The notes under the pieces: generated by a model | What the model was told of the DNA's origin: nothing | The model's database searches: none | What the model saw: the letters and a program-made list of their open reading frames with translations, nothing else | Shown: positions 6,986-13,732 of the stretch, piece by piece | Layout: every line of letters begins with the position of its first letter | Numbering within the stretch: position 1 is the stretch's first letter | Origin: RGIG5675 sp050943435 | Lineage (GTDB): Bacteria > Bacillota > Clostridia > Oscillospirales > Ruminococcaceae | DNA: 13,732 nt | Assembly: GCA_050943435.1 (NCBI GenBank) | Contig: JBMNPE010000040.1 | Coordinates: 1 to 13,732, forward strand | Direction: 5' to 3' | Position numbers and translations under genes: made by a program

Positions 6986-7014
6986 TGTTCTCAAGGATGA
7001 AGGTCCTGAGAACA
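6986..7014 (+). promoter_or_regulatory. Hairpin in the hsp20 5' leader
   Basis: TGTTCTCA pairs perfectly with TGAGAACA. After one bulged A the stem continues with GGA against TCC, closing a six-base loop TGAAGG. The hairpin ends 23 bases before the AGGAG ribosome binding site (7038-7042) and has no T-tract after it, so it is not a terminator and does not bury the ribosome binding site. It could stabilise the mRNA or be a protein- or temperature-sensitive leader structure. The role is not known. Confidence 0.5.
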
Positions 7015-7051
7015 GATAAAACAAAATAAAACCGAAAAGGAGATATGCATT

Positions 7052-7468
7052 ATGTTTGAGCTTACACCATTTGTTGGAAGGAATGAAATTGCAAGATTCT
7101 TTGATGACGACATGTTCCCGTTCAGGCACGGAGACATGAGGATGTTCCGCACGGACGTCATCGACAACGGAGATTCCTTCACTCTTGAGGCCGAGCTTCC
7201 GGGCTTCGACAAAAAGGAAATCAGCGTCAAGGTAAAGGACGGAGTCCTCTCCATCAACGCAGAACACTCCGACGAGAAGAAAGAGGAAGACGAAAAGAAG
7301 GGCTACATCTACAGGGAGCGCAGCTACGGCACATATGCCAGGAGCTTTGACATCTCCGGAATCGACGAGGACAAGATTTCGGCCGACTACAAGGACGGCA
7401 TCCTCAAAGTGACGCTTCCCAAGAAAGTCGAAAAAGAGGACGAAGGAAAGAGCATTACTCTGGAATAA
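7052..7468 (+). CDS. hsp20: Small heat-shock protein, Hsp20/alpha-crystallin family
   Basis: A 138-residue ATP-independent chaperone that would bind unfolding proteins in the cytoplasm and hold them for refolding. A short N-terminal arm (1-33, with Phe-rich FFDDDMFPF) precedes an alpha-crystallin domain at about 34-124: DVIDNGDSFTLEAELPGF starts it, a charged Lys/Glu loop lies at 73-83, and DGILKVTLPK at 115-124 is the family's signature end. The C-terminal SITLE may serve as the short I-x-I/L tail motif that packs against a neighbouring subunit. AGGAG lies 9 nt before the ATG, and a nearby ATG at 7045 is out of frame. The gene is transcribed alone: CIRCE upstream and a strong terminator downstream. 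Heat-shock regulation by HrcA is therefore the best inference. Confidence 0.96.
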   Translation: MFELTPFVGRNEIARFFDDDMFPFRHGDMRMFRTDVIDNGDSFTLEAELPGFDKKEISVKVKDGVLSINAEHSDEKKEEDEKKGYIYRERSYGTYARSFDISGIDEDKISADYKDGILKVTLPKKVEKEDEGKSITLE

Positions 7469-7489
7469 TCCCAGAACATCTCAGCAGTG

Positions 7490-7525
7490 ATAAGAGGTCT
7501 GCTTCGGCAGACCTCTTATTTTTTT
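7490..7525 (+). terminator. Rho-independent terminator after hsp20
   Basis: A perfect 13-bp stem (ATAAGAGGTCTGC with its complement) closes on a C-TTCG-G tetraloop, which is exceptionally stable, and runs into seven T residues (7519-7525). It lies 21 bp after the hsp20 stop codon and isolates hsp20 from the ATPase operon. Confidence 0.95.
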
Positions 7526-7625
7526 AGCATTTTTGCAGATTTGTTCATTTACAGGGAGAGCTTCCGAAAATATCATGTAAGAAAGCAAAACCGGACTTTA
7601 TCAAATAAATAATTGTATCTACTTA

Positions 7626-7634
7626 TGATATAAT
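7626..7634 (+). promoter_or_regulatory. Extended -10 promoter of the V-type ATPase operon
   Basis: TGA followed by a perfect TATAAT gives an extended -10 motif, which can work without a good -35; indeed none is visible at 16-18 bp. It lies in an A+T-rich stretch 44 bp upstream of the first ATPase gene, giving a leader of about 37 nt with an AGGGG ribosome binding site at 7666-7670. Confidence 0.65.
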
Positions 7635-7677
7635 GACTTGTGTTTGTAAACAGAATCGACTTATCAGGGGTTAGAGA

Positions 7678-7986
7678 ATGAGCGTTCTTGAAGACATAAG
7701 AAAAGCCGAGCAGGATGCTGCCGCCAGGAAGGCTGATATCATAGCTTCCGCAAAGACTGAAGCGGACGGCATCATTGCGGATGCAAAGGAGAAATCCTCA
7801 GAGACGATCTCCAGGGCAAAGGAAGAAGCCTCTTCCCTCATCGAGCAGAGCCGCAGGGAAGCTGATGAGGAGCGCAGAAAGTTCGAAGCTTCTTCTGCAG
7901 AGAAAGACGCTTCCATGACCGAATCCGCAAAAAAGAACATGGATTCCGCCGTCAACGAAATAATCGATGGATTCAAAAGGTTCTGA
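7678..7986 (+). CDS. ntpF: V/A-type ATPase peripheral stalk subunit (NtpF / AhaH / G-type)
   Basis: A 102-residue, highly charged protein rich in Ala, Lys, Glu and Ser with heptad-like spacing, including ADIIASAKTEADGIIADAKE, which predicts one long coiled coil. This matches the small stalk subunit that pairs with subunit E to tie the catalytic head to the membrane subunit I (E. hirae NtpF is also about 100 residues). Sequence identity in such coils is weak, so the call rests on size, composition and position as first gene of an operon in ntpF-I-K-E-C-G-A order. Start at the ATG 7 nt after AGGGG. Three bases separate its stop from ntpI. Confidence 0.85.
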   Translation: MSVLEDIRKAEQDAAARKADIIASAKTEADGIIADAKEKSSETISRAKEEASSLIEQSRREADEERRKFEASSAEKDASMTESAKKNMDSAVNEIIDGFKRF

Positions 7987-7989
7987 GCC

Positions 7990-9852
7990 ATGATTGTACC
8001 TATGAAGCACATCGAAATATGTGCGATGAAGGACGACAGGAAAGAGCTCCTGCACGCCCTCCAGAAGAAGTCCGTCATCATGATAGTGTCAGATGACGAC
8101 ACCGTATCGCCGGAAAATGATGCAGAGCTCCAGAAGGCCCTTGACGATGCAGATGCATCGATTGCCTTTGCGAAGCAGTCGGGAAAGGTAAAAGGCCTGA
8201 GGCCTGAAAAGGTGGTTTCTTTTGACGAGCTCGACTCCGCAGCAGGCGAATCCAAGCCTCTCGTGGAGGAATCTCTCAAGACAAAAGACGAGATAGAGCA
8301 GATCGGGCACGAGATGTCCTCGATAAGCTCCATGGAATCTTCACTTGCCCCCTGGACAGGGCTGGATGCCAGGCTTTCCGACATAAAGGACACCAAGACA
8401 TGCAGGGTCATAACCGGGCTTGTCGGCTCCTCCCAGAGCCTCGAGCTCCCGGAGGATCTCACTGCTTCAGTACACGAATACGGCACAACTCCGGACGGCA
8501 AGAGGGCTGTTCTCATAATATCCCATGAGAGCTGCGCTTCCGAGGTCGAGAAATTCCTGAGGGAGCACGACTTTTCTGAAGTTTCTCTTCCCGACGTCCC
8601 CTGCACCGCCGGGGAAAGGATAGCTGAACTCGAAAAGGAAAATGCCGATGACGAAAGCCGTCTCGAGGAGCTCAGGGCAAAAGCGGCAGGATATGCCTCC
8701 TCAATCGACAGCCTCGAAATAGGGAGCGATTCCGCAGCCACTGCCCTCGCGAGGTCCAGCGTGCCTGTCGCCTTTACAGACAAGACATTCATGATAACCG
8801 GGTGGTGCGCGGCTGACAGGGTTGATGAACTGACGGAGACTGTGCTTTCCGTCGCGCCATATGCACTTATTGATTCGAGGGATCCTCTGGACGACGAGCA
8901 GCCCCCGACGCTCACAAAGAACAATCACATCATTTCCCAGTTTGAGACTCTTACGGACATGTTCTCAAGGCCTGACCCGCGCGGGGTCGATCCAAACCCG
9001 GTCATGGGCCCCTGGTACTGGCTCATATTCGGGATGATGATGGGTGACGCCGGGTACGGCGTTCTGATGGCAATCCTGTTCTATGTGCTCAAGAAGGTGC
9101 TCCACCCGAAGGGCGAGACCCTCAAGCTCATGAATATCCTCGAATACTGCAGCATCACCACAATATTCTGGGGAATTGTATTCGGCAGCTATTTCGGCGC
9201 AAGCTGGTTCGAGCCCCTGCTCTTCCCGCCGCTTGATGAACCTGTAAAGGCTCTTCTCTTCAGCGTTATAGTGGGAATCCTGCATATATTCACAGGCATG
9301 CTCGTAAAGGTCTGGGACCTCTGCCGGCACGGCAAGTGGCTTGATGCCATATTCGACGAGATAAGCTGGATGGTCCTCATCACAGGGCTGGGATTCCTCT
9401 TCATCGACTCTCTCAAGGGAGTCGGAAAGTGGATGGCTATAATCGGAGCCGCGGTGATACTGCTCACCGGCGGACGCGACAGGAAGGGCGTCTTCGGCAA
9501 GGCCATAGGCGGCGTCCTCTCCCTTTACAACATAAGCAGCTATTTCAGCGACATTGTCTCCTACACGAGGATCATCGCCCTTATGCTCTCTAGCGGCGTC
9601 ATAGGAATGGTCATGAACCTTCTCGCGGGCATGGTGCAGACTTCCGTGATCGGCTATGCATTGTCGTTCATAATCTATATAATCGGGCACGCATTCAACC
9701 TGGTGATGGGCCTTCTTTCGGCATACGTGCACGACAGCAGGCTACAGTACATAGAATTCTTCGGAAAATTCTATGACGGCGGCGGATACCAGTTCACTCC
9801 ACTGTCCGCCCAGACAAAATATGTAACGCTGGACAACAGCGCTGACAGATAA
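7990..9852 (+). CDS. ntpI: V/A-type ATPase membrane subunit I (a-subunit)
   Basis: A 620-residue stator subunit that forms the ion half-channels beside the rotor ring. The N-terminal half (about 1-330) is soluble and charged, opening with MIVPMKHIEI, typical of the family, and holds coiled-coil segments for stalk contact. From about residue 335 there are seven or eight membrane helices, beginning GPWYWLIFGMMMGDAGYG. The two arginines conserved in this family are present: Arg527 in SDIVSYTRIIALML, which faces the rotor carboxylate, and Arg584 in HDSRLQYIEFFGKFY. The length is close to E. hirae NtpI (about 660). The start codon lies three bases after the ntpF stop. The subunit is complete and shows no sign of damage. 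Confidence 0.96.
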   Translation: MIVPMKHIEICAMKDDRKELLHALQKKSVIMIVSDDDTVSPENDAELQKALDDADASIAFAKQSGKVKGLRPEKVVSFDELDSAAGESKPLVEESLKTKDEIEQIGHEMSSISSMESSLAPWTGLDARLSDIKDTKTCRVITGLVGSSQSLELPEDLTASVHEYGTTPDGKRAVLIISHESCASEVEKFLREHDFSEVSLPDVPCTAGERIAELEKENADDESRLEELRAKAAGYASSIDSLEIGSDSAATALARSSVPVAFTDKTFMITGWCAADRVDELTETVLSVAPYALIDSRDPLDDEQPPTLTKNNHIISQFETLTDMFSRPDPRGVDPNPVMGPWYWLIFGMMMGDAGYGVLMAILFYVLKKVLHPKGETLKLMNILEYCSITTIFWGIVFGSYFGASWFEPLLFPPLDEPVKALLFSVIVGILHIFTGMLVKVWDLCRHGKWLDAIFDEISWMVLITGLGFLFIDSLKGVGKWMAIIGAAVILLTGGRDRKGVFGKAIGGVLSLYNISSYFSDIVSYTRIIALMLSSGVIGMVMNLLAGMVQTSVIGYALSFIIYIIGHAFNLVMGLLSAYVHDSRLQYIEFFGKFYDGGGYQFTPLSAQTKYVTLDNSADR

Positions 9853-9882
9853 AATCGCACAGATTTCAGGAGGGTATCTCAC

Positions 9883-10350
9883 ATGTTTAGCAATCCAGTC
9901 ACAATAGTCTATCTGGGCATTGCCCTGGCAGCCACTCTTCCGTGCATCGGATCTGCCTGGGGCGTTCACACTGCAGGCAAAGCGGCAGCAGGCGTAGTTT
10001 CCGAGAAGCCTGAACTCTTCGGAAAGCTCCTCGTCATCCAGGCTCTTCCTGGAACCCAGGGAATCTACGGCTTCCTCACCGCAGTACTCATACTGGTCCG
10101 TTCCGGAATACTCAGCGGTTCACCTGTAACCGAGCTCTCCACGGCATGGACCTATTTCGCATCCGGACTGACGATAGCGTTCGGCGGCCTCTTCTCTGCC
10201 ATATATCAGGGAAGCGTAGCAGCGTCTGCCGTTCTCATGACTGCAAAGCAGCCCAATTCCTCCGGACGCGGAATCACAATGACAGCACTTGTCGAAACCT
10301 ACGCAATACTTTCACTGCTCGTTTCGATACTCACGCTCTTCAGCGTCTGA
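9883..10350 (+). CDS. ntpK: V-type ATPase rotor-ring subunit K, Na+-type
   Basis: A 155-residue proteolipid with four membrane helices arranged as two fused hairpins, the size of E. hirae NtpK (156). Only the second hairpin carries the ion-binding carboxylate, Glu138 in LVETYAIL. All residues that coordinate Na+ in E. hirae NtpK (Leu61, Thr64, Gln65, Gln110, Glu139) have counterparts here: Leu55, Thr58 and Gln59 in ALPGTQG, Gln109 in IYQGS, and Glu138. This favours a Na+-translocating enzyme over a proton pump. AGGAGGG lies 8 nt before the ATG, a stronger site than those of neighbouring genes, as fits a subunit needed in about ten copies per complex. It starts 30 bp after ntpI. Confidence 0.97.
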   Translation: MFSNPVTIVYLGIALAATLPCIGSAWGVHTAGKAAAGVVSEKPELFGKLLVIQALPGTQGIYGFLTAVLILVRSGILSGSPVTELSTAWTYFASGLTIAFGGLFSAIYQGSVAASAVLMTAKQPNSSGRGITMTALVETYAILSLLVSILTLFSV

Positions 10351-10384
10351 CCTGTAATCCTGACGCTTTATCGGAGAATGCAAA

Positions 10385-10978
10385 TTGGAAGATCAGAAAA
10401 TACTTGAGAAAATAACCGAGGACTACGTCCACGAAGGCAATGAGCAGCGAGATGCCATACTGGCGGAAGCCAGGGAGGAAGCCCAGCGCATTGCCTCCGA
10501 TGCGGCGGAGCGCGCCTCTGCTATTATGGAGGACGCGAAAAAGCAGGGCGAAGAGGAAAAGCGCCGTGCTTCGCTGATAGCATCTCTTGACGCTAGAAAA
10601 GCCACTCTCAAGGCAAAAAGAGATCTTCTCGACGAGGCATTTGCAGGCGCGCTCTCAAAGCTCGAATCCCTCGGAGATGATGACTGGGGGTCCCTGATCT
10701 GCAGCATCATTAAAAACAGCGGCGCCAGAGGCGACGAAAAGATCTTCGTGCCGGAAGGGGCGGGAGACCGCTTCGGACGCGCCGGCATCCTCGACAAGAT
10801 AAACACCGGCGGGAACCACTTTTCATTCGGCGGTGAAGACAGTTCAGTCAAGTCCGGAGTGCTCATTAGCGGCACCAAGACAGACATTGACTGCTCTTTT
10901 GAAACCCTCCTGACCGATTGGAGAGCTTCCAATGAGAGGGCTGTATATTCGATACTTTTCCCGGAGGAAGATAAATGA
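10385..10978 (+). CDS. ntpE: V/A-type ATPase peripheral stalk subunit E
   Basis: A 197-residue protein. The N-terminal half (to about residue 95) is a charged coiled coil that would pair with the NtpF-type subunit, and the C-terminal half is a globular domain that caps the catalytic head. The size and the two-part layout match subunit E (NtpE about 200). The start appears to be TTG at 10385: GGAG at 10373-10376 is 8 nt upstream, while the ATG at 10378 is out of frame and no in-frame ATG lies nearby. The stop overlaps the ntpC start in an ATGA arrangement, so translation of the two is coupled. Confidence 0.9.
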   Translation: MEDQKILEKITEDYVHEGNEQRDAILAEAREEAQRIASDAAERASAIMEDAKKQGEEEKRRASLIASLDARKATLKAKRDLLDEAFAGALSKLESLGDDDWGSLICSIIKNSGARGDEKIFVPEGAGDRFGRAGILDKINTGGNHFSFGGEDSSVKSGVLISGTKTDIDCSFETLLTDWRASNERAVYSILFPEEDK

Positions 10979-11889
10979 CGGGTATGGCGGGATATGAGTA
11001 TGCTTCCGGAAGAATAGCGGCATTGGATTCAAGGCTTCCTTCCAAGACAGAGGTTCAGAACGCCTCGCAGAACGGCCTTGACAGTCTTATCCGTCTGTTC
11101 TCGTCCGCCGCGCTGCTCCCGCAGTCCGCCAAGCCGTCCGGCATCCAGGAGCTGAGGAGGATGTGCGAAGAGCATCTCCGCGACGAGCTTCTCGAGCTCT
11201 GCCCTGACAAGAGGCTCTTTGACATTCTGTGGCTCGACGGAGATCTCACCAACGTCAAGCTTCTCATCAAGATAAGGCTCCTCGGACTTGACCCTGATTC
11301 TGAAACGCTTGCCATAGGCACTGTCCCGGACGTGGAAGTCAAGGCAGCGGTTGCAGAAAAGGATTACTCCGTTTTCGGGGATATCGCAGACAGCATCTCA
11401 GAAGTCGAATCCCTGGTGGAATCCGGCGAGGAACTGATGGCTGTCTGCGCCAGGCTGGACGAAATATTCATTGAAAAGCAGAGGAACTCGGCACGCTCTC
11501 TGGGATACAAAGCTATCTCCTCCTATTACATGAGCCGTGCGGAGACTGCAGACATCCTCACTGCGGTGAGATGCCAGAATCTGCAGATTTCAAAGGCCGA
11601 TATGGCCAAGCTCCTGATCGGGCCGAACAAGGAAAAAATCAGTGCGGCATATGAATCAGCACCTGAATCCCTTGTGGACATTTCTCCCGACAGCATCAGG
11701 AAGTATGTTTCATCCTATGTCTCCGACAGAGACATTTCAAAGCTCTCGGAAGGGCTTGCAAAGGTGCGTTCGGACACGCTCTCCGGCGCAGCAGGAGCCC
11801 TTGAGGGACCCGCAGCTATAGTGTCCTATTTTGTCAAGGTGCACGGGCTGATGAACGCAATATCCATAAGGAAGGAAGAGAGGTCTTGA
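10975..11889 (+). CDS. ntpC: V/A-type ATPase subunit C (d-type, rotor-ring cap)
   Basis: A 304-residue, largely helical protein that would sit on the rotor ring and connect it to the central shaft. The opening YEYASGRIAALDSRLPSK resembles the conserved start of this family. LDGDLTNVKLLIKIRLLGLD (about residues 84-103) is the typical internal repeat motif. It is slightly shorter than many homologues (about 330-350). The start overlaps the ntpE stop (ATGA), with GGAGGA 6 nt upstream. Position between E and the F-type shaft subunit agrees with the ntp order. Confidence 0.92.
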   Translation: MTGMAGYEYASGRIAALDSRLPSKTEVQNASQNGLDSLIRLFSSAALLPQSAKPSGIQELRRMCEEHLRDELLELCPDKRLFDILWLDGDLTNVKLLIKIRLLGLDPDSETLAIGTVPDVEVKAAVAEKDYSVFGDIADSISEVESLVESGEELMAVCARLDEIFIEKQRNSARSLGYKAISSYYMSRAETADILTAVRCQNLQISKADMAKLLIGPNKEKISAAYESAPESLVDISPDSIRKYVSSYVSDRDISKLSEGLAKVRSDTLSGAAGALEGPAAIVSYFVKVHGLMNAISIRKEERS

Positions 11890-11891
11890 GC

Positions 11892-12221
11892 ATGAACGGC
11901 GGCATTGCAGCGGTAGGCGACCGCGGGACGATACTCATCTGGCGTGCCATCGGGGCCAGGACCGTCTTCTGCGACACCAGGGAAGAGGCTGAAAAGGCTG
12001 TAAAGTCCCTTGCAAAGCAGGGATACGCAATAATCTATATCACTGAAAACTGTGCGCAGATGATACCAGATGTCATTGACAGATACAAAGAGAAGAAGAC
12101 TCCTGCAATCATTCCAATTCCAGGCAAAGACGGCAAAACCGGTTTCTCGGAGCAGATTCTCCACAAAACAGTGGAAAAAGCCATCGGTGCCGATATTCTC
12201 AACAAGGAGGAAAGCAATTAA
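11892..12221 (+). CDS. ntpG: V/A-type ATPase central shaft subunit F (NtpG)
   Basis: A 109-residue protein with the compact alpha/beta fold expected of subunit F of the rotating central shaft: IAAVGDRGTILIWRAIGA is the usual first strand and glycine-rich turn, and YAIIYITENCAQMI the second strand. The chosen start is ATG at 11892, because GAGAGG lies 8 nt upstream; an in-frame TTG at 11886 is only 2-3 nt from that site. Two bases separate it from the ntpC stop, and its own stop directly abuts the ntpA start. A full-length member of the family (usually 100-115 residues). Confidence 0.93.
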   Translation: MNGGIAAVGDRGTILIWRAIGARTVFCDTREEAEKAVKSLAKQGYAIIYITENCAQMIPDVIDRYKEKKTPAIIPIPGKDGKTGFSEQILHKTVEKAIGADILNKEESN

Positions 12222-13732
12222 ATGATAGGTTCTTCCGACGAACAGATCATCACGGGGAAAATCGTCAAGGTGGCTGGGGCCCTTATCGTGGCCTCCGGTC
12301 TTAGAAACAGCAAGCTGTACGACGTGGTCCGCGTCAGCGACAAGAAGCTGATCGGCGAGATCATACAGCTGAGGGGAGATATTGCTTCCATACAGGTCTA
12401 CGAGGATACAGCGGGACTCGGACCCGGCGAGCCTGTCTACGTCACGGATGAGCCGCTTTCTGTCGAGCTCGGACCAGGGCTCATCGGAGGCATATACGAC
12501 GGAATCCAGAGGCCTCTCACGGAAATAGCAAAAGTTGCCGGCGACAGGATCACCAGGGGAATAGACATGCCCAAGATTTCCCACGACAAGAAGTGGAATT
12601 TTGTGCCCGTGGCAAAGCAGGGCGACAAGGTAATGGGCGGCGACGTCCTCGGAACAGTCGTGGAAACCGATGCAGTCACACAGAAGATAATGGTTCCCCC
12701 GGACATCAGCGGAACTGTGGAGAGGATATATTCAGGCGAATGCACTGTCACCGAGACAGTAGCCGTCATCAAGACGGACGACGGATATGAGAGAGAGATC
12801 TCCATGCTGCAGCACTGGCCGGTCAGGGTTCCTAGGCCGTTCAAGGAAAAGATTCCCCCCACTGACCCGATGATCACCGGTCAGAGGGTTATAGACACTC
12901 TGTTCCCGATAGCCATCGGAGGCGTCGCGGCAATTCCGGGACCTTTCGGCTCCGGCAAGACAGTCGTGCAGCACCAGCTCGCAAAATGGGCTGATGCCGA
13001 CATCATCGTGTACATAGGGTGCGGCGAGCGCGGAAATGAGATGACGGACGTTCTCAATGAGTTCCCGCAGCTCAAGGACCCGCGCACGGGGTCTGCCCTC
13101 ATGAACAGGACAGTCCTCATAGCCAACACCTCGGACATGCCTGTTGCAGCCCGTGAGGCATCAATCTACACGGGCATCACGATTGCCGAGTATTTCAGGG
13201 ACATGGGATACAAGGTCGCCATCATGGCCGACTCCACGTCCAGATGGGCGGAGGCACTCAGGGAAATTTCCGGACGTCTGGAAGAGATGCCTGGCGACGA
13301 AGGATATCCCGCATACCTGTCCTCAAGGCTCGCAGCCTTCTACGAGAGGGCCGGAAGGGTGAGATGCGTCGGATCCGACGAGGACAGGATCGGTGCCATC
13401 ACGGCAATAGGAGCTGTTTCGCCTCCTGGCGGCGACACCTCGGAGCCTGTATCCCAGGCGACGCTGAGGATAGTCAAGGTGTTCTGGGGCCTGTCTTCAG
13501 AACTGGCCTACCAGAGGCACTTCCCGGCAATCGACTGGCTCACCAGCTACTCGCTGTACAGTGATTCGGTCAGGAAATGGTTTGATGCAAATGTGGGAGA
13601 TGAATGGTCTTCCATGGTCACCAAGACCATGGCACTGCTCCAGGAGGAAGCCGAGCTCAACGAGATAGTGAGGCTCGTCGGTGTCGACTCCCTCGGATAT
13701 CAGGACAGGTTCAAGCTAGAGGCCGCAAGGTC
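12222..13732 (+). CDS. ntpA: V/A-type ATPase catalytic subunit A (partial, C-terminus off the right edge)
   Basis: 503 codons are visible of a protein usually about 590 long. It is the catalytic subunit that binds and hydrolyses or makes ATP in the A3B3 head. Visible parts: the N-terminal beta-barrel (GKIVKVAGALIVASGL), the A-specific insert (about 110-190), the Walker A loop GPFGSGKT at 240-247 with Lys246 and Thr247, YIGCGERGNEM with the catalytic-region Glu, VAIMADSTSRWAEALRE (Walker B strand and following helix), and SPPGGDTSEPV. No residue of the active site appears altered. AAGGAGG lies 11 nt before the ATG at 12222, inside the end of ntpG. Subunits B and D are expected beyond the edge. 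Confidence 0.97.
   Translation, partial: MIGSSDEQIITGKIVKVAGALIVASGLRNSKLYDVVRVSDKKLIGEIIQLRGDIASIQVYEDTAGLGPGEPVYVTDEPLSVELGPGLIGGIYDGIQRPLTEIAKVAGDRITRGIDMPKISHDKKWNFVPVAKQGDKVMGGDVLGTVVETDAVTQKIMVPPDISGTVERIYSGECTVTETVAVIKTDDGYEREISMLQHWPVRVPRPFKEKIPPTDPMITGQRVIDTLFPIAIGGVAAIPGPFGSGKTVVQHQLAKWADADIIVYIGCGERGNEMTDVLNEFPQLKDPRTGSALMNRTVLIANTSDMPVAAREASIYTGITIAEYFRDMGYKVAIMADSTSRWAEALREISGRLEEMPGDEGYPAYLSSRLAAFYERAGRVRCVGSDEDRIGAITAIGAVSPPGGDTSEPVSQATLRIVKVFWGLSSELAYQRHFPAIDWLTSYSLYSDSVRKWFDANVGDEWSSMVTKTMALLQEEAELNEIVRLVGVDSLGYQDRFKLEAAR

Noticed and set aside
7015..7051. ROSE- or FourU-type RNA thermometer at the hsp20 ribosome binding site
   Set aside because: No upstream segment visibly complementary to AGGAG at 7038-7042 and no FourU run facing it; only the separate hairpin upstream is supported.
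7671..8924. 417-codon open frame on the minus strand across ntpF and ntpI
   Set aside because: A Ser/Ala-rich antisense shadow of coiled-coil genes. It has no recognisable domain, and both plus-strand genes are well supported.
8965..9732. 255-codon open frame on the minus strand opposite the membrane half of ntpI
   Set aside because: It reads as an antisense translation of membrane-helix codons (His/Glu/Tyr-rich), without a start signal or a family resemblance.

Overview
The window looks like chromosomal DNA of an anaerobic, fermentative member of the Bacillota (Clostridia or a close relative). Four things suggest this: a perfect CIRCE operator, an XpaC/TelA gene pair like Bacillus subtilis xpaC-yaaN, strong GGAGG-type ribosome binding sites, and a V/A-type ATPase operon in the same gene order as the Enterococcus hirae ntp operon. 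Base composition is moderate, with many AGG arginine codons. The assignment is an inference; no rRNA or other phylogenetic marker is present. I see no mobile element, tRNA, rRNA or CRISPR array.

Left half (1-6757, all minus strand). In transcription order: nicotinate phosphoribosyltransferase (pncB), an ADP-ribose pyrophosphatase-type NUDIX hydrolase, a membrane-anchored glycerophosphodiester phosphodiesterase, a 154-bp gap, an E2/chloramphenicol-acetyltransferase-fold protein that has lost the usual catalytic His and Asp, an XpaC-family membrane protein, a TelA-family protein, and a TPM-domain membrane protein that runs off the left edge. The first three genes overlap or nearly touch and concern NAD salvage, ADP-ribose clean-up and lipid head-group recycling. 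The last four form a second close group that looks envelope-associated.

Centre (6758-7677). A divergent control region separates pncB from a solitary small heat-shock protein gene on the plus strand. It holds a perfect CIRCE element (HrcA operator), a hairpin in the hsp20 leader and a consensus minus-strand -10 box. The hsp20 gene ends at a strong UUCG-loop terminator. An extended -10 promoter follows.

Right half (7678-13732, plus strand). A V/A-type ATPase operon in the order ntpF-I-K-E-C-G-A. NtpA is cut by the right edge, and B and D would be expected beyond it. The rotor-ring subunit K carries all five residues that form the Na+ site in E. hirae NtpK, so the enzyme is probably Na+-coupled.

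Nothing here is clearly an undescribed system. The items most worth a second look are the degenerate acyltransferase next to the XpaC-TelA-TPM genes, the double-layered leader of hsp20, and the Na+ signature of the V-ATPase.
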